This document shows, piece by piece, positions 46,776 to 57,879 of a stretch of 64,000 nucleotides of DNA. Below the pieces are notes generated by a model. It saw only the letters and a program-made list of their open reading frames with translations, searched no databases and was not told where the DNA came from. The position numbers and the translations under genes were made by a program. The stretch comes from Hyalella azteca (lineage: Eukaryota; Arthropoda; Malacostraca; Amphipoda; Hyalellidae), in assembly GCF_000764305.2 (NCBI RefSeq), contig NW_025940701.1, positions 434,294 through 498,293 on the forward strand, given 5' to 3'. The stretch's first letter is position 1; every line of letters starts with the position of its first letter.

Positions 46776-48197
46776 TCATTTGAAAATAATTTCTGCGTTT
46801 AAAGATTCTCTGGAGTCACCGCAACTTGTGGATCTGGAGGACGAAGGCTCCGAGTTGAGGCTCCCGTACGTCGAGTCCCACGAACGTCTGTTGAGTTGCG
46901 TCTCTTCTGTGTAGGCTTCCTCGTCCAGATTCCTGTATATCGGCTTCCCAGGAGGCTTCGTACAACAGTAGCTACATATGATAATGAGAATAACTACCAA
47001 GGCGTGCAGTCCAACGATAAACTGACTTGCGTAGCTGAAGCCAACGGCGTCAAGCAGCACTCCTGCGCTAGAGGGACCGATGAAGGCTCCCAGTGCGAAG
47101 GTCGAAGTCCACATGCCAGACACAAGTCCATATGTGGTAAGGTTGTTTGGCATCCCATAGGCTATTGCGTCTCTATGTGCTCCACCAAATGTCGCCACGA
47201 GCTGGGCTCCAAACCCAAATCCGTGGATTATGAGAGCAGCAATGCAAAGGCCCAACGATTCCTTAATGGGCAAGAACGGCGCGGGGCCAAGCAGTATAAA
47301 AGCTACGATTACTGTCAGTGATCCAATGAGTGAAATGATGATCGGTGGCACTCCTTTGTCACAAAGTTTCCCCCAAATCGGCGCAGACGCGGCATACGTA
47401 GCGCCGTTCAGAACAAACACTAGCCCCGTTTGAAAAGGTGATAGCTGTAGCGGCCGCAAATGTGGTTCTAAAGTGGCTTGGACGAACCCGATGCTGATGG
47501 AGGAGGCAATGATCGAGAAGGCTGCGAGAGCTACAGGAGGAATTTTAAGCAATTCTATCATTTGCGATCCGCCGTGCAAACTGTCTGTTTCAGAAGGTCC
47601 GTCCGCCGAAGGAAGTAAGAAGAATGTTAGCGCTGCAGCTGTAAGAAGAAGGCTGCCCATGCACACGAAGGGTAGCGTGTAGCCTCCAAGTTCATACAGA
47701 GCCCCACCAACAGTGGGACCTACGATTAGGCCCACCCCGAAGCAGGTCTCAAGCGCTGCAAACGTCACGCTTACATTGTCCGAAAATTCTTTAGCTATAA
47801 TGCTGAAAGCTGCGGTTAGAAATCCTGCGTTTCCAAGCGCTTCTACAATCCGGACCAGGAACGAAAGAGTCACGAAGGTTTTAGTATCCTGGACATGATT
47901 TAGGAAGCCGAATAGAATGCATGTCGATCCGGTAATGAATATGCCAGCATTGAACATAAACTTGGCTCCAATCTTTGATATGTACTCGCCGTAGATTGGG
48001 CTTACAATGAACACCACCAATTCAAAAATACCAAAAACCAAGCCGTATTGTGTTGCAGTAGCGCCTTTCGCCTCGGCCTCCGCAGGGTAGAATGGGGCCT
48101 GCAGAGATACGCAGATCGCGCTGCAGAAATCTGCCAGTCCAATGATCAGTAGTGTTGCAATTTGCCGGTTTGTGTATTTACCCATTATTCGACCCAT
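46776..48197 (-). CDS. SLC18B1-like MFS transporter 2, single exon
   Basis: A 473-residue, 12-TM facilitator, uninterrupted, and a paralogue of the + strand gene at 27064; the two converge. Diagnostic parts are TM1 (IIGLADFCSAICVSLQAPFYP, 18-38), motif C in TM5 (GVGLIVGPTVGGALYELGG, 154-172), and the loops SPIYGEYISKIG (66-77) and PIWGKLCDKG (273-282). TM1 has Asp23 where the paralogue has Gln19; an acidic TM1 residue matters for amine binding in VMATs, so the two may differ in substrate. The tail lacks the di-leucine of the paralogue but has YRNL (421-424) and YGSL (444-447), which fit tyrosine sorting motifs. Two start ATGs fit (48197 and 48185); the second aligns with the paralogue's MGNYTR, and the first sits on the edge of an (AAT)n repeat. 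Vesicular or lysosomal polyamine/amine antiport is inferred. Confidence 0.92.
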   Translation of the reverse strand: MGRIMGKYTNRQIATLLIIGLADFCSAICVSLQAPFYPAEAEAKGATATQYGLVFGIFELVVFIVSPIYGEYISKIGAKFMFNAGIFITGSTCILFGFLNHVQDTKTFVTLSFLVRIVEALGNAGFLTAAFSIIAKEFSDNVSVTFAALETCFGVGLIVGPTVGGALYELGGYTLPFVCMGSLLLTAAALTFFLLPSADGPSETDSLHGGSQMIELLKIPPVALAAFSIIASSISIGFVQATLEPHLRPLQLSPFQTGLVFVLNGATYAASAPIWGKLCDKGVPPIIISLIGSLTVIVAFILLGPAPFLPIKESLGLCIAALIIHGFGFGAQLVATFGGAHRDAIAYGMPNNLTTYGLVSGMWTSTFALGAFIGPSSAGVLLDAVGFSYASQFIVGLHALVVILIIICSYCCTKPPGKPIYRNLDEEAYTEETQLNRRSWDSTYGSLNSEPSSSRSTSCGDSRESLNAEIIFK

Positions 48198-48219
48198 TAT
48201 TATTATTATTATTATTATT
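48196..48219 (-). repeat. (AAT)n microsatellite at the start codon of transporter 2
   Basis: Eight ATT triplets on the + strand. Read on the gene's strand, AATAATAATGGG creates the upstream of the two possible ATGs. Confidence 0.95.
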
Positions 48220-48334
48220 GTTGGATGGCAGATTCAAAGAAAATCTATATGCTTCTAATTTAATTTCGGAATTTATCTAATCTGACTTTACTTCCTGATA
48301 ATTTCTGTTTATTTTGAATGTTTGAACACTCCAG

Positions 48335-48478
48335 TTCCGATATCCTTTATGATAATGAACACTAGTGTTGGGATATGCTTTATGATAGTGAAAACTTCTT
48401 GTTCCGATATACTTTATTGCAATGAACACTTCTATTATTATATGATTTATGATAATGAACACTACTGTTCTGATATAG
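48335..48478. repeat. About 35-bp degenerate tandem repeat, four copies
   Basis: Units share CCGATAT(A/C)CTTTATGATAATGAACACT with drift. Confidence 0.8.
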
Positions 48479-49224
48479 GCACTGTGTGATAGATTTTCTA
48501 TACTCAATCCGACGATCACTGCGAAAAAGTCGCTAATTCCGTTGCTAATTTAGAGTTGAAACTTGAAATAACTTGAAGGGTTTCTAGAAATCATAAAATT
48601 TTTTCTTATATTTATCAATATTTTATTTTATTTTCTGTCACGTCTAATTTAAAACTCTGCTCATAAATAGTCGTGCAAGTGTCGGAACTTTCTCTTAAGC
48701 TATGGAAACGTTTTTTCTGTTGATGGGTCAGCACTGCTTGGAACTGGAATGAACTTGATGTGGTTGCCAAGGTACATTCCTGTTGCCGGCCGCAAACACC
48801 GCTCTTCTGCTATTTTGTTGTCTTAATGCCCACACTGACTTTTCATCCAGCTATTGTGTTCTTGTCGTAAAAACCCTTTCTATTCGTCTCTCAGTTCATT
48901 TCTTGACACACGAATTTTTTATTTGCTCGTCATTCGTTTATTGGTTTATGTTAATAAACTTGGGTTTATTTTCAGATTTATTGCACTGCCATGAAGATTT
49001 GTTGTTGCTCATATATATCTCTTGCACTCTTCACTGTAATTAAGCCTGTCGCTGGACGCAGTCAACGAAACATGCTCATTAGATGAAAATATTTTGCACA
49101 CCCACCGATCCGATGTAAATTTGAATACACGCACTGTAAGAATCAAATGTCTTGCACACGCACTGCTCCAATTTAAATATTTTATACACTCACTGCACCG
49201 ATGTAACGTTCCGCACCGCACCGA
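48479..49224. other. No gene seen
   Basis: Upstream of transporter 2 on its strand, so promoter or leader sequence is expected here, but no initiator or TATA stands out. Confidence 0.35.
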
Positions 49225-49444
49225 TCAAATGTTTAATTGCAAGGCAAGAAACACCAGCCAGACTGATCGAGTGTGTGAAGACAATGTTTAATTACAAGGC
49301 AATAAACACCAGCCAGACTGATCGAGTGTGTGAAGACAATGTTTAATTGCAAGGCAAGAAACACCAGCCAGACTGATCGAGTGTGTGAAGACAATGTTTA
49401 ATTGCAAGGCAAGAAACACCAGCCAGACTGATCGAGTGTGTCAA
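49225..49444. repeat. 55-bp tandem repeat, four copies
   Basis: Units contain ATGTTTAATTGCAAGGCAAG, AAACACCAGCCAGACTGATC and GAGTGTGTGAAGACA, nearly identical between copies. The last unit changes to GTGTCAAGACC. Confidence 0.92.
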
Positions 49445-50586
49445 GACCGCTACTCAGAGCGCGTGTTCTGTCTGGGCGAGAAGCTTGTCGCGAAAGACGG
49501 CTTTGCCTCGAGGAGACTCCCTCTAGCTGGGCACCACCGCTGTACTACCACAACAGACAGGGTGGTAGGGGTGGAGATCATTCCTTACCTGACGCCACAA
49601 TCTCATCTACTGTTATGATAGTCCAAGATATGGAGGTAGAAGAGAAATCGTAGTAAATTTCCATTGGGGAATCGATTTTTAAATTGGATTTATGCTCTTG
49701 GTTTGATCTCACCACCGTGCGAATTTGTATATGTATGCTTGTCAGTGCAATGGCGCCAGAAGATATTAATGGCGCTGCACGATGTCCAGCCTGCCGCCCC
49801 CTGCCGCTGCTGTACAAATGCGCACAAGGTTGTCCTGCCATCCTAATGAGAGTCCTAGACTTGGTTTACATAGTCTCTCTTGAGACACTCTTGCTCTTCC
49901 TTCCTGCATGCAAAATTCGTCGTCATTTATGGCATACGTTTCCATGTTTTTGTGGCATTTGACCATTTTTAGGCCTTGATTGTCATGATCTTCATAAGGA
50001 ATCATTCGATAGTTCGGGTGCGCGTGATATGGGATTCGATTTTTTTTCACTGCCGACTTTACTTTTATTGATTAAAAATCATTATGATAACTCATGTACG
50101 AAGCTCGAATTTAGTACGAGTGATTTTTACCTCACGTCATTATTTTTTATTGAGCTCTGAATGGTCGATATCTTTACATCCATGTCGCCAGAGTGTTGAG
50201 GCTGAACGAGATGATTTATGTATCCGAAGCTCTTTTTTAATTCTTTTTAGATGATTGGAGCGCTTTCGAAAGTCAAGCAACGAAGATTCTAATTTTAATT
50301 ATTGGGCATTATCCATAATGAGCATGCATATTTTTCATTTTTTTGTTGTTTTTTTCAATGAGGTAACATCGGAATTAAACTTGAATTATCTTGGAGTAAC
50401 TGGCAAATTATTCCGCTTGTAAGAGAAGAAAAGTAATGTCATTGATTCTCCGAAGAATTCTCAAATGAGCTAATTTTGAACAAGTGATTACAATATACAA
50501 TAAGTCTACTATCGAGTGTAGACAAACATGTCACAATGAATGCCGATTCATTTATTTCATTAATTTGGATTTTCTTATATTTCCAG
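49445..50586. other. No gene seen
   Basis: GC-richer 49440-49850 with short open frames overlapping on both strands; none is recognised. Confidence 0.4.
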
Positions 50587-50676
50587 GTGAGTGACGGACT
50601 AATTCCATGCGCCGGTATACCCAACACGTTCAGCGGACCTAGGGAAGCGACGACAGGCAACTTGTATGGAGTTACG
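50587..50676 (+). other. Candidate 90-nt coding exon
   Basis: Acceptor TTATATTTCCAG (ending 50586) and donor TTACG|GTGAGA at 50677 flank 90 nt that are open in one frame only (VSDGLIPCAGIPNTFSGPRE followed by ATTGNLYGVT), so a phase 0-0 exon of 30 codons. The gene it belongs to is not identified. Its end phase does not fit a direct join to the acceptor-like site at 55102-55105. Confidence 0.35.
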
Positions 50677-51160
50677 GTGAGAACAACTGTAGAGATTTTT
50701 TTCAGTTTTCAGTAAAATCGTAGGTTAGTTCTTGTAGTTTTTAAAAATATTTTCATAATTATTGCTTCTGCATTTTTACGTTCAGTCTATTACAAATAAC
50801 AAGAAATATGCTTCAACAAAATGCCTCGTAAAGTTATTGAATTTTAATGCTCCTCCTTCAACACTAATTTATTTTTTCTAAATCTAAAATTTATTTATAC
50901 AGGTAAGTGTTGAATTAATCTTATTTCAAGCATTTATGAAAGTAATTAAATTAGCAAATTTTCCAGTATGCTTCAAATAGCTCATGATTATTATTCCTTC
51001 ATCATTTGTTAGTAAAGTCCTCTCAATCCAACTGTTAATGCAGCCACAGATGAGTTTTCTTTACGGAGTGTTTCTAAAATTTGATTTTAAACAACGAGTT
51101 GATTGTCGCGTATCAAAATTTAACAATTTAAATGTGAACAAATAGAGCGCACCATATCTG

Positions 51161-51270
51161 CAGTAAATACCCCGCAATTTGCCGAACACTTATCTAATAC
51201 ACGAGAACAGCATGTACAGATTGAAGTGTTCTTGTGGATTAGATAAGTGTTTAGTATTTACAGTATTTAC
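51161..51270. other. Hairpin of miRNA-precursor size
   Basis: Arms 51186-51209 and 51227-51250 pair at 22 of 24 positions around a 17-nt loop, and outer sequences CAGTAAATAC and GTATTTACAG extend the inverted repeat. It could be a miRNA-type precursor or a small palindromic transposon remnant. Confidence 0.5.
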
Positions 51271-51576
51271 AGATTGAGAACAGATTAAATGCGTTCCTTT
51301 TTGTTTTAAAAGTAGAACGCCGTGAAATGGCACTCAATGATAGCATTGAAAAGTTCTTGAAATTGAGTTATTGTACGGTTATTGAAGTTATTTCAATTGA
51401 GTATTGAAAAGTTATTCCTGTAGTTGTGCTTAATGACGAGACGTGTCAAGTGAAATTTTGAACGATTGAAAATAGAACTAATTCTGATGAGCTGTGATGT
51501 GTGTTTACATGTGTTCATCGCATGTAAACTTCTGGTTCATAAATGGGATATTAACTTTAAAGTTGGTATTATATGT

Positions 51577-51826
51577 GTGCGGTCTTTGAAGTGGGCATTG
51601 TGATGTAGGTGTGGCATTTGAAGTGGGTATTGTGATGTAGGTGTGGTCTTTGAAGTCGGTATTGTGATGTAGGTGTAGCCTTTGAAGTCGATATTGTGAT
51701 GTAGGTGTGGTCTTTGAAGTGAGTATTGTGATGTAGGTGTAGCCTTTGAAGTGGGTATTGTGATGTAGGTGTGGTCTTTGAAGTGGGTATTGTGATGCAG
51801 GTGTGGCTCTTGAAGTGGGTTATAGT
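51577..51826. repeat. 32-bp tandem repeat, eight copies
   Basis: Unit GATGTAGGTGTGGTCTTTGA then AGTGGGTATTGT. Units three to seven alternate between GGTCTTT and AGCCTTT, hinting at a 64-bp higher-order period. Confidence 0.9.
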
Positions 51827-51890
51827 TATTTAGTTGTGATCTTTTAAGTGAGTTATTGAGTATTACGTGTAGCCCTGACAGTGAACGTTA

Positions 51891-52091
51891 CACTGTTAGA
51901 AAAAACGGTCCCACTGGCATTCTAGTGGCCGGTCGCCCCGTGAAAATAAACTGTTTCGCCGTTTTTATCAGATGTTTCACGGATTTCTAGTGTTAAATTA
52001 GAATAAAAACGGCGACACGATGTTTCTTTTCACGTGCCGACCGGCCACTGAAACGCCAGTAATACCGTTAACGGTAATTTTACTAATAGTG
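51891..52091. mobile_element. Long-TIR MITE, 201 bp
   Basis: Starts CACTGTTAG and ends CTAATAGTG. Over 80 bases each side are inverted copies, including GTGGCCGGTCG, CACTGGCATTC / its partner GGCGTTTCAGT, CGTGAAAA and TCGCCGTTTTTAT. It is flanked by TA on both sides, a possible TA target duplication. No coding capacity; an open frame inside (52020-52226) only reads the element. Confidence 0.8.
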
Positions 52092-52739
52092 TATGTGTTA
52101 CGCAAGGTCATAAGAGTGGAACATAATGTTGGTTCTCAAAATGGGACCTTGTGCGTTCTATCTCCTCTTGTTAGTCTGACCTTTCAGCAGAGATCGAATG
52201 TTGGAGTAAGGAACTACCATGCTTAAATGATACTATAATGTTGATTTTTGGCACAGCACCGAACTCGGTCTTGAATTCGTCTTCTCATGTTTGTCTATAA
52301 TCTAAATAGATAATTTGGTTTGAGTGGCCGTTTAGAGATAACGAGATAGCACTATTTGTTTTTCTTCATTGATAATTATTACAAGAAATTCATAATTCCT
52401 TCGTACGAGAAGTCATTCGTGATTTCACTACCTTTGAACTTGCATTATATTCTTCATTTTGGATAGAAGTTTGAACCATTTGAACGCAGTAAATAAGTAA
52501 ATTTGTTTACAAGTATCATTCGAAACTTGGTTAATGTTGAAAACATAAATTACCTTCAATGTCCATGAAGATCGGGACAAAGAAAACCAAATTTTATACG
52601 AGAATATGTCAGATTAGCTACCACTAAGGGTATGCATTAAACAACCTGTTTTGAAATTATACATGGGTATGATTTAAAATGACAAATTCGCCTCGAATAA
52701 GAAAAAAGCTAAAATAAAATAACAAAGTGACGACTTAAG
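52092..52739. other. No gene seen
   Basis: AT-rich sequence without supported open frames. Confidence 0.4.
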
Positions 52740-52960
52740 TAAAATATATTTTCCTATCACGACTTGAGTAAAGTCGTGAAAATAAACGACTCAGTAAAAT
52801 AAAATAACAAAGTTATTTTATTAAATATAATAGTTATTTTAAACATTAAAATAAATATAACAAAGTTATTTTATTATATTTTTTATTATATATTATAAAA
52901 TAAATATAACAAAGTTATTTTATTATAAGAATAAATAAAAGTAAAATTACAAAGATATTC
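52740..52960. repeat. AT-rich palindromic repeats
   Basis: Several copies of AAAATAA(AT)ATAACAAAGTTATTTTATTA with self-complementary cores (ATAACAAAGTTAT-type), drifting between copies. Confidence 0.8.
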
Positions 52961-52964
52961 CACG

Positions 52965-53480
52965 CACGCAGAATAGCTCGATCGGTTCACTGGTGCTAAT
53001 AAGGCCGTAGTGTTCAGTAGGGTAGCATAGCCTACCCTCGTGAGCAAGGGCTACCCTCTCACTTCATCTGTCCCTCTGTTCCCTCTGTCGCAGCTGCCAG
53101 GCAGTCAGCAGCAGCAGTATCGTCTCAGGCTTGTGTCGTGCCGTGTCGCGGCTCTGTGTACCAATATGTGATTTATTATCATGTCTGTGCAAGTTATTGT
53201 AAACAAGATACCAGTTTTAATATTTATGATAGTGACAAACATGTCGTCTAGTTTCATTTCGTTACTGATTGTGAACTTATTTAATTTGTAGTGGTGCCTG
53301 AATTCTGTGCCCACGAGAGAAGTACGAACAAAACATCGGATCCGCATGAAGTGTAGTAGAGCTGCCAGGGCTGTTTCCACTCATTGCCTGTGTATGTTTC
53401 TTCTGCTTTCTTTCACTTTGCGACTTGAGTGATATTTTTGTATTCAAATAATACGAAATATTTGTGATACCTACCAATGG
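52965..53480 (+). promoter_or_regulatory. GC-richer block, possible promoter region
   Basis: Contrasts sharply with the AT-rich repeat before it and has TTCAGTAG and GCAGTCAGCAG-type initiator-like sites, followed by a short frame from 53477 (MASSLQKLQVAEEYRINDAK) with a good start context. It could be the promoter and first exon of the gene at 54963, but no donor in the right phase is strong. Confidence 0.25.
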
Positions 53481-54962
53481 CATCTTCGTTGCAGAAGCTG
53501 CAGGTTGCGGAAGAGTATCGAATAAATGACGCAAAAATATTCAGATCGTGTCGGAGAACTGAAATAATTATAAATCACTTGCGTAACTGTTGTCATTCTA
53601 AAATGAAACTTCCCATGGACGTGTCCATACAAGAATATATTGCCTTTTACTTAGCTTTAATTGAAATCTGCCTATAATTGCCATCGCATTTTCATCATTA
53701 CTTCTGTTCAACAACCCTAATCGACCTAGATTTTATGGGAAATTTTTTATTTACTGTAGATTCTGATGACGATGTGCATGTTGGCCTGTATCCCTTATTC
53801 GCTTGCCAACACAGACTTTGCCCCGCGGCTGAGCTAGTACCTAATTTTCTTGTTTCTTTCCGTAAGTCTTATCTTTTGTCCATGTAAATCTTGTGGCTGT
53901 ATTGACTCGCGGTTTTCAATGAAGATTATTGAAAAATTATCTTCTTGTTGTGATGCAGAGACTTCCTGTGGAATGCATTGATCAGCATTTTTTAATGGTC
54001 GTACTGTAGAATTCGGAAAAATTATTGTGAATTGGTTTGAAAATCGCTCGGTTTTGAAAACTCCGGGCAGGCTTAACGTAATAAATCGACATCACATGAA
54101 CTGTGAGCTGGACTGAATCTTTTCTAAATGAAACCAAACTATTGTCCGAGTACGAATTGACTAAACGATTACAGGAAAAATGTTAAATGTTACGCATGTA
54201 TACACAAAGAAAATATACACGTGAAATTTAATTATTAAATTTTGAAGCGTCGTTCATTTTAAAAGATAACGAGGAAAATCATTAGGCAAGAAAAGTTTAT
54301 TCAATTATTTTGTTTGGATTTGAAAGTAATTCAAATATATCAGAAACCACAATTTTTTTTAATGTGATGAGTTTGATGGAAAAGTTCTCGATTCAACATA
54401 TCTGATACTTCGTGAAGTTTCTTTGTATTTAACCATCGTTAAACAATTTCTGAAGTTTACATGTTAAGTCCCGTGACGAAGGTTTAGAGATGACGCGCGG
54501 TTCTCAAAAAAGAATCAACATTACTGAACGCTCGAGCTACTGTCAAAGAGCTACCTATACCATCTCCTGCTCATGGTGAACGTGACCGCTAGAAATAGAA
54601 CGGTGATTAGGGCCTTTTCTTATTTTTCTTGAGATCTATTGCCATTGGTGCTGAAAGTGTGAAAACAGTCTGATGTTTTCTTTGAAATTTCTAAAAGTTA
54701 GCTAACGTCGCTAAGCTCGGGTTTAGAATGAATCATTAAGTTTTGCTGCACCGACCAGGAATTTGTATCAATTGTTATTTTGTGTTATTAATAAATGTGA
54801 ATTGAAATTGCCCGTTGACATAATTAAGTGATCTGTTGCTGATGTAAACTGCAATGATGTGGAAAGCTAATATAACCCGCAATAACCAGGATGTAAACTG
54901 GTAATCTAATTATTAAATGGAACTTGAGGTTATTTGAAGTGGTGCACTAATGTGTAGCGCTC

Positions 54963-56720
54963 ATGCCCACTCACCACCACTCAACTCGTCACTCCTTCAC
55001 ATGCCCCATGCCAGCATGGGCACAGTGGGGAAACCACAAGCTCCCTCCCCACCAAAGAGATTATTCGTCATCTTTTATATTCCTACGCCAAAGTTGTATT
55101 TCCTCAGCCTCTAAAATAAAAGCCGACGAAAAGAAGTCGCTGCATCGTGATGACGGACCCAACAAGGGCAGTGCTCGTCATCCCAGGAAGCTCCTTGATC
55201 AGGATGTCATTGAAGGGAGCGATGCAGCTCACTGGATTGGCGGCACAGATCTGCTTGCTTATCAAACCTCGTGCCACCTTATCACTCGACGAGTTAAACA
55301 ACCGAAACATCCTCAGCAAAGTCGAAGTTCAGAACCTTGTCGATTTTATAGCTCCCGTAACTCTTACTTAGGCCTTTCGGTTTCCCAGTCTTTGTTTACC
55401 TTTAACAACAGCGATCATTGTTCGCAGTCACGTTTACCAAGACGGAAATACATCGACAAACTAACTGTCTCAGAAAGCCACTGTGAGAAACTTGCCAGCG
55501 CAACCAATGCAGTTATCAATCGCTGTGTAAACTTCGTCTTCGGTGACGTGGCCGACGCAAGGCTTAGAGATTTATCATCCATCATTGGCACGTTAAAGCG
55601 AGTGTACTGGAGAAATGCCGATGGCTTGTTCCTACCTGTTGCTTTGTTTTTTAACTTCTTTGACAACCTTGTTGACAAATACCTAGCGGAAAGCACTACG
55701 TCTACTCAAGACGAGGCGTATCCTTTATACATGCACTATGCTGATGAGGATCGCACATCCAGCATTCGTTCACCGATCTCGTCCAATGTTCCTGCAGCTC
55801 GCGGAAGCTATTTATTTAATTCTTTAGAAGAATTCCCGTCAACAAACACAGCGCGCATGAAGATCGGCGACAGCGGAGTAGGCGACGTGTTTGATTCTTC
55901 GGAGACCAAACTAAAGCTGAGTGAGTATTCGGACTTACAAGACCTTGGCATCGACGATTATTACTTTGATGACGATGAGATAACTGTGAACAATGATGCT
56001 GTGGCTGTCCACGAAAGAACCTTAGTGGAATCTAAATCTTTCCCCAACATGAGCGACGTTACTTCAGCTCAGTTGGATTTTAGGGAAACTGGATGCGATG
56101 TCCGGAAAGATGATCTTCGCTCATTAGATTTAAATGATCTAAACTGCGATGGTGAACGTGCTTGGAGCATGGAAGACTGGTGGTTCAGACCTGTGACTGA
56201 TGTTACTGACTTCGATTATCATGATGGAATTAATGCCAGTGATAACTGTGGTGAAACTTATTATCTCAGCGATACTAAATGTAACGATTACGATAAATTA
56301 CCAAACGTGGTTGAAGAAATAATTCCTGTTCGTGCCAAAATGGTTGAGCGTACTCCAGGGCGAGGTAATTTTTCCACGCTTTGTAATGAAGATCTTTCAA
56401 ATCAACCCAGCCAGCATATGAAAGGTGAGCTTAACTTATGTTTTACATTTTTATTTCATATGAGAGCAGCCCATGTTCCTAAGCGTTAATCTTTGATCCA
56501 ATCTCTATCATATTTTTTAAATTCAGATCGGAAGATGACGAATCCAAAACTAAATCATTCACAAAATTTAGATAGAGGATTGTTCATAGTGAAACGTTTT
56601 GTATATGTTATATATTTTTACGATATCAATCCTTCAGTGATATTGTATAATCTGTGTTGCGATATCATAATACATTATTGTGATTTGAACACTTGCAACC
56701 GTCGTCTTGTAGCTGATTAA
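54963..56720 (+). CDS. Uncharacterised acidic protein (exons 54963-56424 and 56527-56720)
   Basis: I do not recognise this protein. An open exon of 487 codons runs from the first ATG after an in-frame stop (54948) to a strong donor (ATGAAAG|GTGAGC at 56425). A short intron to the acceptor TTTTTTAAATTCAG (ending 56526) continues the frame to TAA at 56720, giving 551 residues. Visible features are an N-terminal His/Ser-rich part, a helix-prone region (about 168-243) ending in an amphipathic stretch GLFLPVALFFNFFDNLVDKY, then a strongly acidic Tyr/Asp-rich region (305-440, for example DDYYFDDDE, MEDWWFRP). An internal acceptor-like TTGTATTTCCTCAG (ending 55105) offers an alternative exon start. 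A large acidic first exon with a short last exon recalls PPP1R15-type eIF2-phosphatase regulators, but no RVxF motif is seen, so that name is not given. Without splicing the frame ends at 56489. Confidence 0.6.
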
Positions 56721-56966
56721 TCTAAAAATTCCGTCATCTTGTAGCTGATTAATCTGTTTATGAATTCCAATGGCAAAGTTGATGTAGTCTTCCCTGCAGG
56801 GGGAAAGTAAATTTTCTTTCAGGAACTCGCGTCCAAGAGAAAACGTCTACTTTTTAGGAGATACTCTTTCATTATTGAGGAGTGATCAAAAATTTTCTGA
56901 ATGCATTTGCTTCTATTTCAAAGGGAATGAAGTGCTGAAATTAATATGCTAAACGACTTTTAAAAT

Positions 56967-56972
56967 AATAAA
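56967..56972 (+). terminator. Candidate poly(A) signal of the acidic-protein gene
   Basis: AATAAA about 250 nt past the TAA at 56720, followed by T-rich sequence near 57000. Confidence 0.4.
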
Positions 56973-57786
56973 AATATTCTTTTAAATGTAATTTTTTATT
57001 GTGTATTTTTCTGAGACAATATCTAAACGGGTGCAATGAGTGTAAACACTAAACAGTGACTGACTGACTGTCACTGACAGTATGTCAATGAGTGAATCCG
57101 CATGGGCCAGGGATGATGGGACCGAATAGAATGTTGTTTAATATTATATCTACTCAATAATTCTAGGTAGCTCAAGTTTGTTGGGGTTTGTTTTTGCGGA
57201 ATTTTTTCAAAGGTTTTGATGAGTCCAAAACATTACAAGAATCGTTGATAGGCCAAACTTGGCCTACTCTTTAACGCAGACATCACTATGGTATACCAAA
57301 CTTCTAAGCTTTATGACCTCCTCGACCTGTCAATGCGAATACAATAAAGCACGTCAAAAATTCGTTTTTATCCAACTCGTGATCGCTGATGTCAATCATG
57401 TCTGGAAGATACGGTGTTGAACAATAGATCGAATTGATTCAATGCAATTCAATTTTAGATAATTCATATGCGCCGGAAAATTCCAAGAAATCATTAGTAG
57501 AATCTGCCAGAGTAGAGTCTATTATGACACAGTGTGATCACGCTCGCAGTACATGTTCCTTTGCAAAGATTTTTGGTCAGAATTACGAAACCTTGGAATT
57601 CTATTTAGGCTGAGTCTGGAAAGGATTGTGTTCGATAGTTTTATTGCAATCCTTTGTACATGTTAATCTTACACTGAAATTTGTTAATAAAGTGTTTCGT
57701 GCCCACTTTTATAAATTTGTCTTGTTAACGCGGCAAATGAATAGGATGTTTATTATCTCTATCAACTAAAGATGTACCTGGAAGGA
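56973..57786. other. No gene seen
   Basis: Short repeats of GACTGACTGTCACTGACAGT type near 57056-57085; otherwise nothing. Confidence 0.4.
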
Positions 57787-57879
57787 TATGTATAGGTCTT
57801 GTTTCTTCCACGTGTATAGACATTTATCCTGAAAGTTATATTTAGGTCTTGTTTCCTCCACGTGTATAGACATTTATTC
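57787..57879. repeat. 50-bp tandem duplication
   Basis: TAGGTCTTGTTTC(T/C)TCCACG followed by TGTATAGACATTTAT occurs twice with period 50. Confidence 0.88.

Noticed and set aside
46896..47433. Plus-strand frames of 141 and 67 codons
   Set aside because: Antisense shadows of transporter 2.
52020..52226. Open frame of 68 codons
   Set aside because: Starts inside the long-TIR MITE and has no domain.
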